The notes beneath the pieces were generated by a model, which did no database searches, was not told the DNA's origin, and was given only the letters and a program-made list of their open reading frames with translations. Below are positions 9,248-17,999 of a DNA stretch of 64,000 nt, piece after piece. Each line of letters opens with the position of its first letter. Within the stretch, counting starts at the first letter, position 1. The DNA is from a virus: positions 1-64,000 of the IMG/VR virus record IMGVR_UViG_3300020411_003715; one strand, 5' to 3'. The position numbers were made by a program, and so were the translations under genes.

Positions 9248-11239
9248 ATGAAGTTGACAAGAAAAGTGCAGGGCCCTTTATTTGAAAAGGTCGCAGCCAA
9301 ATTTTTACTAGGGGATAACCCAAGCACGTACCCGAGCGAACTTATCGCTCACCTGTACAAGCAGCACCCTTTCCTTGGTCAGTACCAAGTGAATATCTCG
9401 ATCCAGGGTCAGGACAAGAGTATGGGTTATATGTACGGAGTGTTTTTGGTTGCGCAAGCATCTGACGTTCCACCCTCTGATGGGGTGCAGCGAATGGGTG
9501 AAGTCGTCAGCCAGGGGCAGCCCCCGGCGGACCCAAAGCAGAGCATTAGAATCCCAATCATTGTTGAGAACAAGCGCGCATACTCCTACGACGTGTTTAT
9601 CTCGCCTGATGGGAAGTTCTTCCCTCTCAACGAGGCCAGGGTCGCAGCGATGATGTTCCAGTCCAGCCCCTACGCGGAAGCTCCTCCGTTAAAAGGTATG
9701 CAGGGAGGGGGCGGGTCTGCCGCCTCGCAGAACATGGATCCGTCTATGCCCGCGTCTGCACATGGGGGCCAAAACCCAGCAAGCTCCACCATGGGTAAGA
9801 TGGGGTCTGTTCTTGACCTTGTCCATATCGAGGGTGACGCCGTTGACACGTTTTTAAACTCGGTTGCGACAGATTCCACGCTTCTTGACGCTGCCAAGAT
9901 TAATGAGGATTTCTCCTCGTCGCTGTCAAAACTCTCCCATGCTGCAAAAATCAGTGTGCCAGATACCGATGCTGGCCCGAGCCTGGATTCTTTCGACTCT
10001 GCGGTAATCTCTAAAGTGGCAGGCGGGTATCGAGTCATTGGGGCGACACACTCGCCGTTCAATCAGGCGGAATTCTTTATAGGTAACCGCTACTCGGAGA
10101 CCATTCCCGTCGAACTCCGCCAGGGCATTGCTAAGCACGGATCGGTCCTTCTTACCGGGAATGACCATGAACTCTTAGAGGTTGAGCCTAGCTTCGGCCT
10201 CGAAGAGGCTGACGAAACGGGCGTATACTCAGTTATGAGCAAAGAGGGCGGGTCGCAGAAGGCCGTAGTCCTTAAGGATGTCGTCGCTCTCAGCGGCAGA
10301 AAGCTGGACTCCACTATTGTTGTTGGTCCTTCCGGGGCTTCTCTTCAGGAGAAGGTTGCCGGGATTAGGTGTGGCGACGTTAGCCTTGACGCTCTTGTGG
10401 GTTCTGAGCCTTTGGGTGAGGGTGTTTTCTTTCTCAAGGCGGCCTCTGCGGTTACCGAGCCTTTGGAAATAAAGCATACCGTCGAGAGTTCTGATGGCAG
10501 GTCGTACATCTATGAGCATGCCCTTTATGGGAGAGGGACCCTGAAGGTTGCAAAGGTTGTTAAGCCTGTGCAGGTGTCCGGGACGGACTACCTTATCCCG
10601 GAAGACAGCGTCTTTGTCCCCATGCCCCTGTCCGGGGAAAACTACCTGTCTGATACGGTCGCGATCAACAAGATCGCTTCTCGGCATGATGAGATGAAAA
10701 GAGTTCGAATTCTTTCTGACGGATCTGAGTTCACCTTCTCCGGTGGGCCGGTATCAGGGATAGAAAAAGTTGCGAAGCTTTCGTGTGATGACGCGTTACT
10801 TATTGTGGGCTTGTTGGGGGACACTCCGGACGGTGCTCTCGAAAAAGTTGCGGCTGCAGCATCAAGCGGCGAGGTGTCTTTTGTCGCCACTAGAAATTTG
10901 GTCAAAGAATCTGTTATTGACGAGACGGACGAAGAAGTTGTTAAACTAGCTTCTGTTATTAGGTTGAACCTTGTTAAGGAAGCAGCAGCACTTGTAGGCG
11001 CGGACACTGTTGATTCCGTATTATCTCTTAATTTTATTACTCCGGAGAATGTGGCTGGGTATTTAGACGCGATGCCCGTATTTGAAGAGTCCGCCTCAAA
11101 GTTAGCTGAACTCCTTATAGGGGTTAGGCTAGGTCTGTCAGACGTACCGGAGGCTGCTGTAGCCTCCGCTTTGTCTGGAATTGAGCGCGCCGTTCAGGGA
11201 CTTAAAAAGCTACAGATCAGGACAAATGTGGCGATTTAA
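9248..11239 (+). CDS. large virion-type protein, unknown family
   Basis: A 663-aa protein with AGGAG seven bases before its ATG. The first ~140 residues look like a folded domain (SELIAHLYKQHPFLGQYQVNI; RIPIIVENKRAYSYDVF). A Gly/Ser/Pro linker follows, then a long alpha/beta region. The sequence is dotted with K-[VTIL]-A motifs (FEKVAAK, SKVAGG, LQEKVAG, IEKVAKL, LEKVAAAA, VVKLAS), shared with neighbouring late proteins and possibly prohead-protease sites. No known domain recognised. Likely a structural or packaged protein. Confidence 0.6.
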   Translation: MKLTRKVQGPLFEKVAAKFLLGDNPSTYPSELIAHLYKQHPFLGQYQVNISIQGQDKSMGYMYGVFLVAQASDVPPSDGVQRMGEVVSQGQPPADPKQSIRIPIIVENKRAYSYDVFISPDGKFFPLNEARVAAMMFQSSPYAEAPPLKGMQGGGGSAASQNMDPSMPASAHGGQNPASSTMGKMGSVLDLVHIEGDAVDTFLNSVATDSTLLDAAKINEDFSSSLSKLSHAAKISVPDTDAGPSLDSFDSAVISKVAGGYRVIGATHSPFNQAEFFIGNRYSETIPVELRQGIAKHGSVLLTGNDHELLEVEPSFGLEEADETGVYSVMSKEGGSQKAVVLKDVVALSGRKLDSTIVVGPSGASLQEKVAGIRCGDVSLDALVGSEPLGEGVFFLKAASAVTEPLEIKHTVESSDGRSYIYEHALYGRGTLKVAKVVKPVQVSGTDYLIPEDSVFVPMPLSGENYLSDTVAINKIASRHDEMKRVRILSDGSEFTFSGGPVSGIEKVAKLSCDDALLIVGLLGDTPDGALEKVAAAASSGEVSFVATRNLVKESVIDETDEEVVKLASVIRLNLVKEAAALVGADTVDSVLSLNFITPENVAGYLDAMPVFEESASKLAELLIGVRLGLSDVPEAAVASALSGIERAVQGLKKLQIRTNVAI

Positions 11240-11241
11240 GA

Positions 11242-12051
11242 ATGAAACAACCGAACGAATATTGGCTGAAATATATGCTAATGTTCTCGGAAATGTCTTT
11301 GGAGCAGATAGCCGAAACAGCGGTAATGTATGAGATGCTTGAGCCCGAACCGGGGTATCTTGCTGAGCTTAGGGAAAAGCTTCTAGAGACTAGACCGACA
11401 CCATTTCGCATAGACTTCGGACCGACCAAAGCATGGGTTAGACGCCAAAGGATTATGTCCTTGGCCAAAGAAGACAAGCATGCGGTAGAGGCGCGGAACC
11501 TTCTGGGGGATTATAAGGCCAGACCCGTCCTGGAGGGCCTTTTGCTTTCCGGCATGGGCGCTGAAGAAGTTGCGTCCAACTTGAAGGAGATAACCGGAAA
11601 GGACGTTTCTAAGCGTACCATCAAGATGTTTAAGCATTATTTTTGGAACCTTGAACTTCTATCTACAAGCCAGTGGTTATCTTATCTGAAGAAGCACCCT
11701 GAGGGCCGGGTGCTCAAGTCTTGTTACTCGCGGGGGCCGGAGTTTGCCCTGTGGAAGCTTGGGAGTAGCCCGGAATTGGAGCAGAAAGCGGTCATACGCG
11801 GTCTGTTCAACGAATCCTCCATGCGCTTCTTTGAGACGGCCGGAATGCCCAATAGCCGAGAGACTGCACTGACAGCGAAACTTTGGGCAGAAAATATATT
11901 TAAGGCCACAGAGGAGCTGAATAGGACAGGTGACGCTGTGCAGCAGGTCGTGGACGGCCTCCGAGATATTGCTATTAAGTTAGGCAAGCGGGACGTATCC
12001 AGTATCCAGGACTTACCGTCTATAGACGATTTTGGGGATGATGATGTTTAA
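11242..12051 (+). CDS. unknown helical protein with possible HTH, small-terminase candidate
   Basis: A 269-aa, strongly helical protein three bases after the previous stop. Residues ~90-120 (LSGMGAEEVASNLKEITG, then VSKRTIKMFKHYF) have helix-turn-helix character, and the C-terminal tail is acidic (DFGDDDV). It lies 4.3 kb upstream of the large terminase. A DNA-recognising small terminase subunit would fit, but no diagnostic motif is present. Its last bases overlap the next gene in another frame. Confidence 0.5.
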   Translation: MKQPNEYWLKYMLMFSEMSLEQIAETAVMYEMLEPEPGYLAELREKLLETRPTPFRIDFGPTKAWVRRQRIMSLAKEDKHAVEARNLLGDYKARPVLEGLLLSGMGAEEVASNLKEITGKDVSKRTIKMFKHYFWNLELLSTSQWLSYLKKHPEGRVLKSCYSRGPEFALWKLGSSPELEQKAVIRGLFNESSMRFFETAGMPNSRETALTAKLWAENIFKATEELNRTGDAVQQVVDGLRDIAIKLGKRDVSSIQDLPSIDDFGDDDV

Positions 12052-12370
12052 CAATAACTTTTCAATCCTCCCGGTTAAATTTGTTGAAGCGAAAACAAAG
12101 ATTCCGGGAGTAAGGTCTGAGTACTACCGAACGGACAATGGTGTTAAATTCCATCTGTGGCCCGACCCAGAGTTTCCCGACCATATTGGGGAGTCGATTA
12201 GGGCTGCTTGGAAAAGTTTCCCTAAAGAGTCTGTAATAGAGGAGTACGTACCAGAGGTTAACAGCTGGTATGCTGAGATAAAGGACGTGGGTATCGGATT
12301 GAGTGAGGTCCTCATAGAATCCCTATTGTCGAAAGTGTCCGCAGAGGTCAGGAAGCGAGAAGATGGCTAA
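12038..12370 (+). CDS. small unknown protein
   Basis: About 110 aa, beginning at one of three consecutive ATG codons (12038-12046) that overlap the end of the preceding gene. GGGG just upstream does not settle which is used. The sequence has alternating beta-type segments (FSILPVKFVEAKTK; GVKFHLWPDPEF) and a helical C-terminal part (LSEVLIESLLSKVSAEVRK). No family recognised. Overlaps at both ends point to translational coupling in the late operon. Confidence 0.55.
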   Translation: MMMFNNNFSILPVKFVEAKTKIPGVRSEYYRTDNGVKFHLWPDPEFPDHIGESIRAAWKSFPKESVIEEYVPEVNSWYAEIKDVGIGLSEVLIESLLSKVSAEVRKREDG

Positions 12371-13142
12371 AACTAATAAAAAAGAGCCTGGGTACTTTAA
12401 GTCTCTTGCTGCGGCAGCACCGGTGTTTGGGGCGAAGGCGGTTATTGGCGACCTTCCCAAGGGTGCGATCGAAAAAGCCGTAGACACAAAGGTTTGGAGC
12501 AAATTATCTCCCACCCCAGGGGCTAAATCGCCAACTTGGCGTGAAGCCTTCAAAAGCGGCGTAAAGGGAAGAGGTCTTGGGCGCGCCATTGGGGCAGGTA
12601 CGGGGGTTTTGACCGCGCCTGTGTACATGAAGGGCATCAAACTTCTCGGGTCCAAGAGCAAGAAAGACCGCAAACGCGGGATTGCCATTATCGGGGGCAA
12701 CACCGCCCTGTATCAATTGCAGAAGGGTGTCATAGAAGGAAGCGTCGAAAATATTCAGGCCGGGGCCGGTAGAGCGAGCGCCCTGAAGTCTGCAGTCGGT
12801 CTCGGTCTTGGCAGGTTGTCGTACAAGGTTCCGGCCGCACTAATTATGGCCAAAGGCCTTGCTTCTGGCGAAAAGAAGGGCAAGGGCAATAAGGGCTTGG
12901 CAACCGCGATGGCCGGAGGGGCGCTTGCGGGTGCGGTTAACAGAATGGGTGATGAGGGTTTTAAAGAAATCACCAAGGCGGTAACCGCAAAAGGCAAAGC
13001 TGGGTACAAGTTCAAACCCAAGCATTTTGGTAAACGGCTGGTTAGTGGGGGTATGGGCGGTGTGGCAGGCGGCCTTTTGGGAGGGCTCGTCCTGTCTAAG
13101 GCTATCAGCTACGCCAAAAAATCATTAAAAGGTGATAAGTAA
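12363..13142 (+). CDS. Gly/Lys-rich virion-type protein with glycine-zipper segments
   Basis: A 259-aa basic protein. It contains several Gly/Ala-rich, weakly hydrophobic stretches (LATAMAGGALAGAVNRMG; VSGGMGGVAGGLLGGLVLS) separated by Lys-rich loops. This is the pattern of glycine-zipper proteins that can insert in membranes or be ejected with DNA. The start overlaps the previous gene by eight bases. No enzymatic motif. An internal or ejected protein is a reasonable inference only. Confidence 0.55.
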   Translation: MAKTNKKEPGYFKSLAAAAPVFGAKAVIGDLPKGAIEKAVDTKVWSKLSPTPGAKSPTWREAFKSGVKGRGLGRAIGAGTGVLTAPVYMKGIKLLGSKSKKDRKRGIAIIGGNTALYQLQKGVIEGSVENIQAGAGRASALKSAVGLGLGRLSYKVPAALIMAKGLASGEKKGKGNKGLATAMAGGALAGAVNRMGDEGFKEITKAVTAKGKAGYKFKPKHFGKRLVSGGMGGVAGGLLGGLVLSKAISYAKKSLKGDK

Positions 13143-13200
13143 TGTGCAGTTTTTGGGAAGCTCTCCTCAGAGGTCTGTCTAACAACCCATGGAGAAAAAA

Positions 13201-14178
13201 ATGAAAACAAAACTCTCTTTCTATGGTCATTCGCTTTTGGGAACGTCGCGACCGAAAAAAACACTAGGGCAGACCCTTGTTGATCTCGGGGAGCAAACAG
13301 CCGCGAAAATACAACCCCTAAAAACCAATACCAATACCAAGAACCCGTACGCCCAGAAGGGGCTGGCTTCGGGCTCGAAGGGCCTCAAGACCATGGCTTC
13401 CCTATCTGGGGTAAAACATGCTGCCGCTAAAACAAAACTTTCTTATGACGGCAGCAAGTCCGTCTACGATAGCGATGGGAACCTGACTGGGGAGGTCAAG
13501 CTCGATCACGGGGAAGTTATAAGGATCTCCCCACCTCCTCCTAAAAAGTTTAAGAAGCCTGTCGTCACCGCCGCTTCGGCCGCTGCGACAGCGGCAAAGC
13601 AAAACCCGTACGCGGGGAAATCTTTGGCTTCCGGGAGAAAAGGTCTTAGTACTATGACCGCCCTTTCCGGGATAAAGCATGCTTCCGTAGACGTTACAAA
13701 GCCACTGCCGAAGGTCCGCTTCGCTGGCGTCCCAGGCACCAAGCCCAATAGAAACTCAGTGATTGCGTCGGTGAAGGATACGCTATTAAACCCGTATCGC
13801 GGTAAAGCGATGGCTTCGGGCACGAAGGGCCTTAGCACCATGTCTTCCCTATCTGGCGTAAAGCATGCTTCCGCCAATATGAACGCACTGGAAAAATATG
13901 CCGCTAAGCAACTTTTGATTGAAAAACTTAGCGGCGCTAGGCGGCTGCTTCGGCTATCCAAGGCTGTCCGCAAAGGAAAGCAGGGCAAGACGCTGGACGC
14001 GTGGGCACGAGCAGCAGATAAGCAAGATCGGCGTATGAAGTCTTTTGGGAAGAGTAGATACGCGAAAAGGTCTGGCGCGGGTAAAGAGCCAGGAATTGAC
14101 CTTGACGACCTCGCCGGTACAGACGCTAAAGCTATGAATTGGATTAAGCAGATGGCCAAAGGCGGAGGGAAGTCCTAG
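13201..14178 (+). CDS. virion-type protein with three 27-residue repeats
   Basis: About 325 aa. I chose ATG 13201 because GGAG lies at proper spacing before it; an in-frame ATG at 13189 overlaps that site. The protein carries three copies of a 27-residue element that starts NPY and contains ASG-x-KGL-(S/K)TM and (S/A)LSG(V/I)KHA. They are encoded at 13342-13422, 13603-13683 and 13789-13869 and separated by variable linkers. A diverged fourth copy lies in the protein encoded at 19762-20661. The C-terminal third is Lys/Arg-rich and helical. No known domain. The repeats could be protease sites, packaging tags or binding motifs for a shared partner. Confidence 0.6.
   Translation: MKTKLSFYGHSLLGTSRPKKTLGQTLVDLGEQTAAKIQPLKTNTNTKNPYAQKGLASGSKGLKTMASLSGVKHAAAKTKLSYDGSKSVYDSDGNLTGEVKLDHGEVIRISPPPPKKFKKPVVTAASAAATAAKQNPYAGKSLASGRKGLSTMTALSGIKHASVDVTKPLPKVRFAGVPGTKPNRNSVIASVKDTLLNPYRGKAMASGTKGLSTMSSLSGVKHASANMNALEKYAAKQLLIEKLSGARRLLRLSKAVRKGKQGKTLDAWARAADKQDRRMKSFGKSRYAKRSGAGKEPGIDLDDLAGTDAKAMNWIKQMAKGGGKS
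13342..13869 (+). repeat. three dispersed 81-bp coding repeats (27-aa tag)
   Basis: Copies at 13342-13422, 13603-13683 and 13789-13869 start 261 and 186 bases apart. They are conserved at protein level (NPY...ASG.KGL.TM..LSG.KHA) with many synonymous differences, so the peptide rather than the DNA appears to be under selection. Confidence 0.75.
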
Positions 14179-14180
14179 CC

Positions 14181-16007
14181 ATGAGTCTCGGGGATTACAT
14201 ATTAAAGGCTGCTGCGGCTGAAGAAGCCGTCGAAGCCAAGCCTGCGCACGGGACAGGTATCCCCACCATGGCGGAGTGGTTTAAGCCGTACCCGCACCAA
14301 AAGAAAGCGATCGACCGCTTATTCGCAAACAAGGGTAAGATGATCCTTGCCCACGAGATGGGCACAGGGAAGACCGCCGCAGCTATCTACGGCTTTGAGC
14401 GGCTTCGTCATGAGGGTAAGGCCAAAAAGGTCTTGGTTGTGGTTCCCTCCGGGCTTCGCGCTAACTTCGCAGATAACGGGGTTAAGAAGTTCACGACAAG
14501 TAGTGTCGAGGTTATCGGCTCCCAGTCCGAAGTTTCTAAGAAAGAGGGGTACGTCCGACCCGGGAAAGAGACAGGTAAAGATTACACAATCGTGAGCTAC
14601 GCGCAGTTCCGGCGAGATCCTGAAGGGATTATGCAGAGAACTGGCGCGGACTCCCTAATTTTCGACGAGTTTCACAAGACTCGGAACGAGAGGGCCTCAA
14701 CCTTCAAAGCGGCCATTGCCGCCAGAAAGTACGCAGTTAACTTCATGGGGCTCACGGCCTCTATGATCAACAACAACCCTGGTGAGGTTGCCACACTCCT
14801 CACCATCTCCGAGAAGAACCGGGAGATGTCTCCGGCCCAGTTTAAGAAGAAGTTTACTAAGACGATTGGGTTCGCAAAAGGGTTTACGGGAAAGAAGAAA
14901 AAAGTAAAGGGCTATAAGAACGTCGAGGAGCTAAAGAGGCGAACGCAACCAAAGATTGACTACGTAGAGACCTCAGACCTGAAGGGCAAGACCATGCCCA
15001 AAAAGCAGGTATCCAATGTGGACGTTGAGATGTCTCCCCAGCAGTACCAGATGTACGAGCTTGCCCTGAACCGTCTAGGTCCCCTCAAAGAGCGTATCAT
15101 TCGTAGAGACCCGAATATCTCCGTTAAAGATGCGGAGTTCTTGTTCGCGCAGATATCCGCAGCAAGGCAGGTTGCCAACTCCATGCACACGGCGCGGAAG
15201 GACATCACACCAGAGCAGTCTGCGGAAGTCACCCCCAAGGTGAAAAGGGTTCTAGACGACACAGACTCTCACCTGAAAGCTAAGCAGGACAATAAGGTCG
15301 TTCTGTATTCTAACCTTGTTCGGGGAGGGGTAGACGTTTTGTCTGCGGGCCTCAAGTCTCGCGGAATTGATCACGCTGTCTTTGTCGGTAAAGGTACGGA
15401 GGTCGGAGGCAGCAAGGTTACTGCACTAAGTAGGCAGCAAGGGGTCCAAGACTACAAAGATGGGAAAAAGCGCGTGATCGTACTTAGTGGTGCGGGCGCT
15501 GAGGGCCTTGACCTAAAGAACTCTACCGCATTCTATGCTCTGGACGGACATTTCAACCCCCAAAGGATTTTGCAGGCTGAGGCCCGCGCCCGACGACTGG
15601 GGGGACAAAAACATAGACCCGAGGCCGAGCGCTCAGTCGATGTTAGGCGGTACCGAAGCGTTGTCCCTGAGTCTAAGAGGCCTGGGATCATTGGCCGTGC
15701 CTTAGGGAAGACAACGCCGCAGACAACAGATCAGTGGATGTACGGTGTTGCGGGCCGTAAGTTTGAAGAGCAGAAGCGTTTCTATAAGCATTTCAAAGCC
15801 CCCCCAAAGCACCTTTACAAATACAGAACCGCTAGCGGGGAGATAAGATATGTCTATCCTAAAAAGAGGCGAACAGAGCCAAAGAAACCAGGACTATTCT
15901 CCAGGCTATTCGGGGGGAAGAAGTCTGCTGTACCATCTCCAGAGCAAGCTGGCCGAGTCGCGGCCACCAGGATTGCGACTAGCCCAGTCAACCAAAACGT
16001 GTCTTAA
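14181..16007 (+). CDS. SNF2-like superfamily 2 helicase/ATPase
   Basis: A 608-aa DNA-dependent ATPase of the SF2/SNF2 type. The N-terminal RecA-like lobe has a Q-motif-like YPHQKKAIDRL, Walker A MGTGKT (61-65) and motif II DEFH (162-165), followed by TAS in motif III position. The C-terminal lobe has VVLYSNLVRGG, LSGAGAEGLDLK and the motif VI-like AEARARRLG (about 465-472). The Arg/Lys-rich tail ends in a short linker. Family members translocate on duplex DNA or remodel protein-DNA complexes. It lies directly upstream of TerL in the late block rather than among replication genes, so a role in packaging, virion-carried host takeover or transcription with the phage RNA polymerase is possible. 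Its 3' end overlaps a Cys-motif gene by 158 bases. Confidence 0.85.
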   Translation: MSLGDYILKAAAAEEAVEAKPAHGTGIPTMAEWFKPYPHQKKAIDRLFANKGKMILAHEMGTGKTAAAIYGFERLRHEGKAKKVLVVVPSGLRANFADNGVKKFTTSSVEVIGSQSEVSKKEGYVRPGKETGKDYTIVSYAQFRRDPEGIMQRTGADSLIFDEFHKTRNERASTFKAAIAARKYAVNFMGLTASMINNNPGEVATLLTISEKNREMSPAQFKKKFTKTIGFAKGFTGKKKKVKGYKNVEELKRRTQPKIDYVETSDLKGKTMPKKQVSNVDVEMSPQQYQMYELALNRLGPLKERIIRRDPNISVKDAEFLFAQISAARQVANSMHTARKDITPEQSAEVTPKVKRVLDDTDSHLKAKQDNKVVLYSNLVRGGVDVLSAGLKSRGIDHAVFVGKGTEVGGSKVTALSRQQGVQDYKDGKKRVIVLSGAGAEGLDLKNSTAFYALDGHFNPQRILQAEARARRLGGQKHRPEAERSVDVRRYRSVVPESKRPGIIGRALGKTTPQTTDQWMYGVAGRKFEEQKRFYKHFKAPPKHLYKYRTASGEIRYVYPKKRRTEPKKPGLFSRLFGGKKSAVPSPEQAGRVAATRIATSPVNQNVS

Positions 16008-16131
16008 TTGTCCGCAGTACATGTATGTTGCGGGGCGGGCACACCTTGGTGACGGGGAGTGCACGCTCTATAGAACCCACGTTAAGGATACGTTTGTCTG
16101 TGACAGCTGGTCAGACATTAACGACTCTTGA
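15850..16131 (+). CDS. HiPIP-like / four-Cys small phage protein
   Basis: A 93-aa protein read in a different frame from the end of the helicase gene, with GGGGAG at good spacing before ATG 15850. The C-terminal 40 residues carry CLNCPQYMYV, GDGECTLYR and FVCDSW. This C-x2-C ... C ... C arrangement with a closing V-C-D-x-W is known from small phage and prophage proteins resembling high-potential iron-sulfur proteins. The N-terminal ~45 residues are constrained by the overlap and may be unstructured. A later non-ATG start cannot be excluded. Role unknown. Confidence 0.6.
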   Translation: MSILKRGEQSQRNQDYSPGYSGGRSLLYHLQSKLAESRPPGLRLAQSTKTCLNCPQYMYVAGRAHLGDGECTLYRTHVKDTFVCDSWSDINDS

Positions 16132-16351
16132 TAACTATGGTCACGGTCCCGGCCCTCTTATTAATGGAGATTTTGGCCTTAGGAAGGAAGTCTTTGACTA
16201 TTTGCACAAGTAGTCGTTTATTATCTTGTGATATTGGTGGCCACATTTTTAGAACGTAGGTGTTGTCTTCTGTTGTTTCGTACTCCACAAGATCGTTACC
16301 CACTGCCCTCGATATTGAACCAATTGCTTTCGATATGGTGTCTTTGAGCAT
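16118..16351 (-). CDS. small antisense gene between late genes
   Basis: A 77-aa frame (MLKDTISKAIGSISRAV start; C-terminal KISINKRAGTVTIVIKSR) with a convincing alternation of helix and beta segments. It fills a 218-base gap that would otherwise be empty. Its ATG (16351-16349) overlaps the TerL ATG in opposite orientation, and its end overlaps the preceding plus-strand gene by 14 bases. The ribosome site is weak. A longer version starting at 16504 would run antisense through TerL and is less likely. Function unknown. Confidence 0.5.
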   Translation of the reverse strand: MLKDTISKAIGSISRAVGNDLVEYETTEDNTYVLKMWPPISQDNKRLLVQIVKDFLPKAKISINKRAGTVTIVIKSR

Positions 16352-17990
16352 GATAAACCTAAACGAGCGAATTAGAGATAAAGTGCACTCCCCTGAGGAG
16401 GCAAAGCTTTTTCCGAGTGAGTTCGTTTCCTCGTTTTTTAATATTCCTAATAGCGGTGATTTAAGCAACTTCTCTTTTAAGGGCCGCAGGTATCTTGTGC
16501 CCATTTACGACACGCCCGCACAGAGACTCCTTTTGCAGTGCGGCCGGCAGGTTGAGAAGAGCACAACGCTTGGGAACATCATGCTTACCTACGCAACACT
16601 GAGAAGACACTTCAGGTCCCTCTTTGTTAGTCCCACGCAGCAGCAAACAGAGACTTTCTCTAGAGACCGTATCGCGACACCTATAACGCTTTCGGACACG
16701 CTGAAGGCCTTTACTCGCGGAGAAGGGGTCAAGGATAACGTGCTGTACAAAAAGTTTGTCACTGGGTCAGACATAACTTTGAGGTACGCGTTTCTTCATG
16801 CAGACCGAGTCCGTGGTATCTCCGCAGACATGCTTCTTCTTGACGAGATCCAGGACATCCTGACGGAGACCATCCCTGTTATTGAGGAGGCTTTGTCGCA
16901 CTCCCCTTTTAAGATTCTTCGATACTCAGGGACCCCAAAGAGCCTTGATAATACGATCAGCTACTACTGGAACCAGTACTCAACCCAGAACGAATGGGTC
17001 ATTCCTTGTGAAGGGTGCAATAAGTGGAATGTTATAAGCGAGAAAAACATCGGGCCTAAAGGTCTTATCTGCGATAAATGCGGAAGGCCTATACACGCAG
17101 ACCACCCAAAGGCGCAGTGGGCATCTATGCGGTCGCCCCAATGGCTTAGAAACCCGCCCGTAAACACCCCGTTTGAGGGCTATAGAATACCCCAGCTTAT
17201 CGCTCCTTGGACTGATTGGGGTGACATCCTAGACAAACAAAAACGTTATAATCGTGCACAGTTTTTTAATGAGGTCTTGGGGCTTGGGTACGATTCCGGA
17301 GAGAAGCCAATCAGCAGAGAGGCTCTGATAGATACCTGTATTGATGGGGTCAAAAACACCGTCGAAGACGCGCTAGCCAGGACAAAGAAGAGAAACGTGG
17401 ATGCGTACATGGGTATTGACTGGGGTACCGGGGAGAACGCTTACACCGTTTTGACTATAGGGGCCTATCTTGGCGGCCGGTTCACTTATTTGTACTTTCG
17501 GAGGTTCGAGGGAATTGAGGCCGAGCCTGAGAGGACTATGCAGGAAGTCCGACGCTTGGTAGACCTATTTGGAATCAAAATAATTGGTGTAGACTATGGC
17601 GGAGGCTTTGACCGCAACGATAATCTTATTCGAACCTACGGAATAACACGTGTATCCAGATATCAGTATGTAAATACCCGCAGGATCTACTTCGACAAAA
17701 GCCTTGCACGGTTTATGGTAAATAGGACGGAGGCCTTGATGGCTGTCATAAATGCTATTAATCGAAAGGATACGTTCTCGTTTCCTAACTGGACTAGTTT
17801 CGAAACGCCGTATGGAAGTGACTTGTTGTCCGTATTTACAGAGTACAACGAAGCGAGAAGAACGACTATTATTAGTAAGACCCCGGGGACAACAGATGAT
17901 AGTCTACATGCAATGACTTACTGCTTTTTAGCATCTATGATAAAACATCCAAGGCCTGATATTATTGCGCCAAGGGGCGATAAAGATTAG
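16350..17990 (+). CDS. terL: terminase large subunit
   Basis: DNA-packaging motor ATPase and headful nuclease, about 546 aa. The ATPase half has a Walker A-like CGRQVEKST, adenine/coupling region SPTQQQTETFSRDR, Walker B MLLLDEIQDI and the SGTP coupling motif. A zinc-finger-like insert follows (CEGC ... CDKCGRP). The RNase H-like nuclease has MGIDWGTGENAYT, GVDYGGGFDRND and TDDSLHAMTY acidic motifs. I place the start at 16350 because residues upstream read as the antisense of another good frame. Starts at 16260 or 16335 are alternatives, since no clear SD is present. Genes on both sides are virion-type. Confidence 0.92.
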   Translation: MINLNERIRDKVHSPEEAKLFPSEFVSSFFNIPNSGDLSNFSFKGRRYLVPIYDTPAQRLLLQCGRQVEKSTTLGNIMLTYATLRRHFRSLFVSPTQQQTETFSRDRIATPITLSDTLKAFTRGEGVKDNVLYKKFVTGSDITLRYAFLHADRVRGISADMLLLDEIQDILTETIPVIEEALSHSPFKILRYSGTPKSLDNTISYYWNQYSTQNEWVIPCEGCNKWNVISEKNIGPKGLICDKCGRPIHADHPKAQWASMRSPQWLRNPPVNTPFEGYRIPQLIAPWTDWGDILDKQKRYNRAQFFNEVLGLGYDSGEKPISREALIDTCIDGVKNTVEDALARTKKRNVDAYMGIDWGTGENAYTVLTIGAYLGGRFTYLYFRRFEGIEAEPERTMQEVRRLVDLFGIKIIGVDYGGGFDRNDNLIRTYGITRVSRYQYVNTRRIYFDKSLARFMVNRTEALMAVINAINRKDTFSFPNWTSFETPYGSDLLSVFTEYNEARRTTIISKTPGTTDDSLHAMTYCFLASMIKHPRPDIIAPRGDKD

Positions 17991-17999
17991 AGGTTCAAT

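Noticed and set aside
16118-16504. Longer 128-aa version of the antisense gene before TerL
   Set aside because: The part beyond 16351 is antisense to conserved TerL residues and lacks a start signal; only the 77-aa version is kept.
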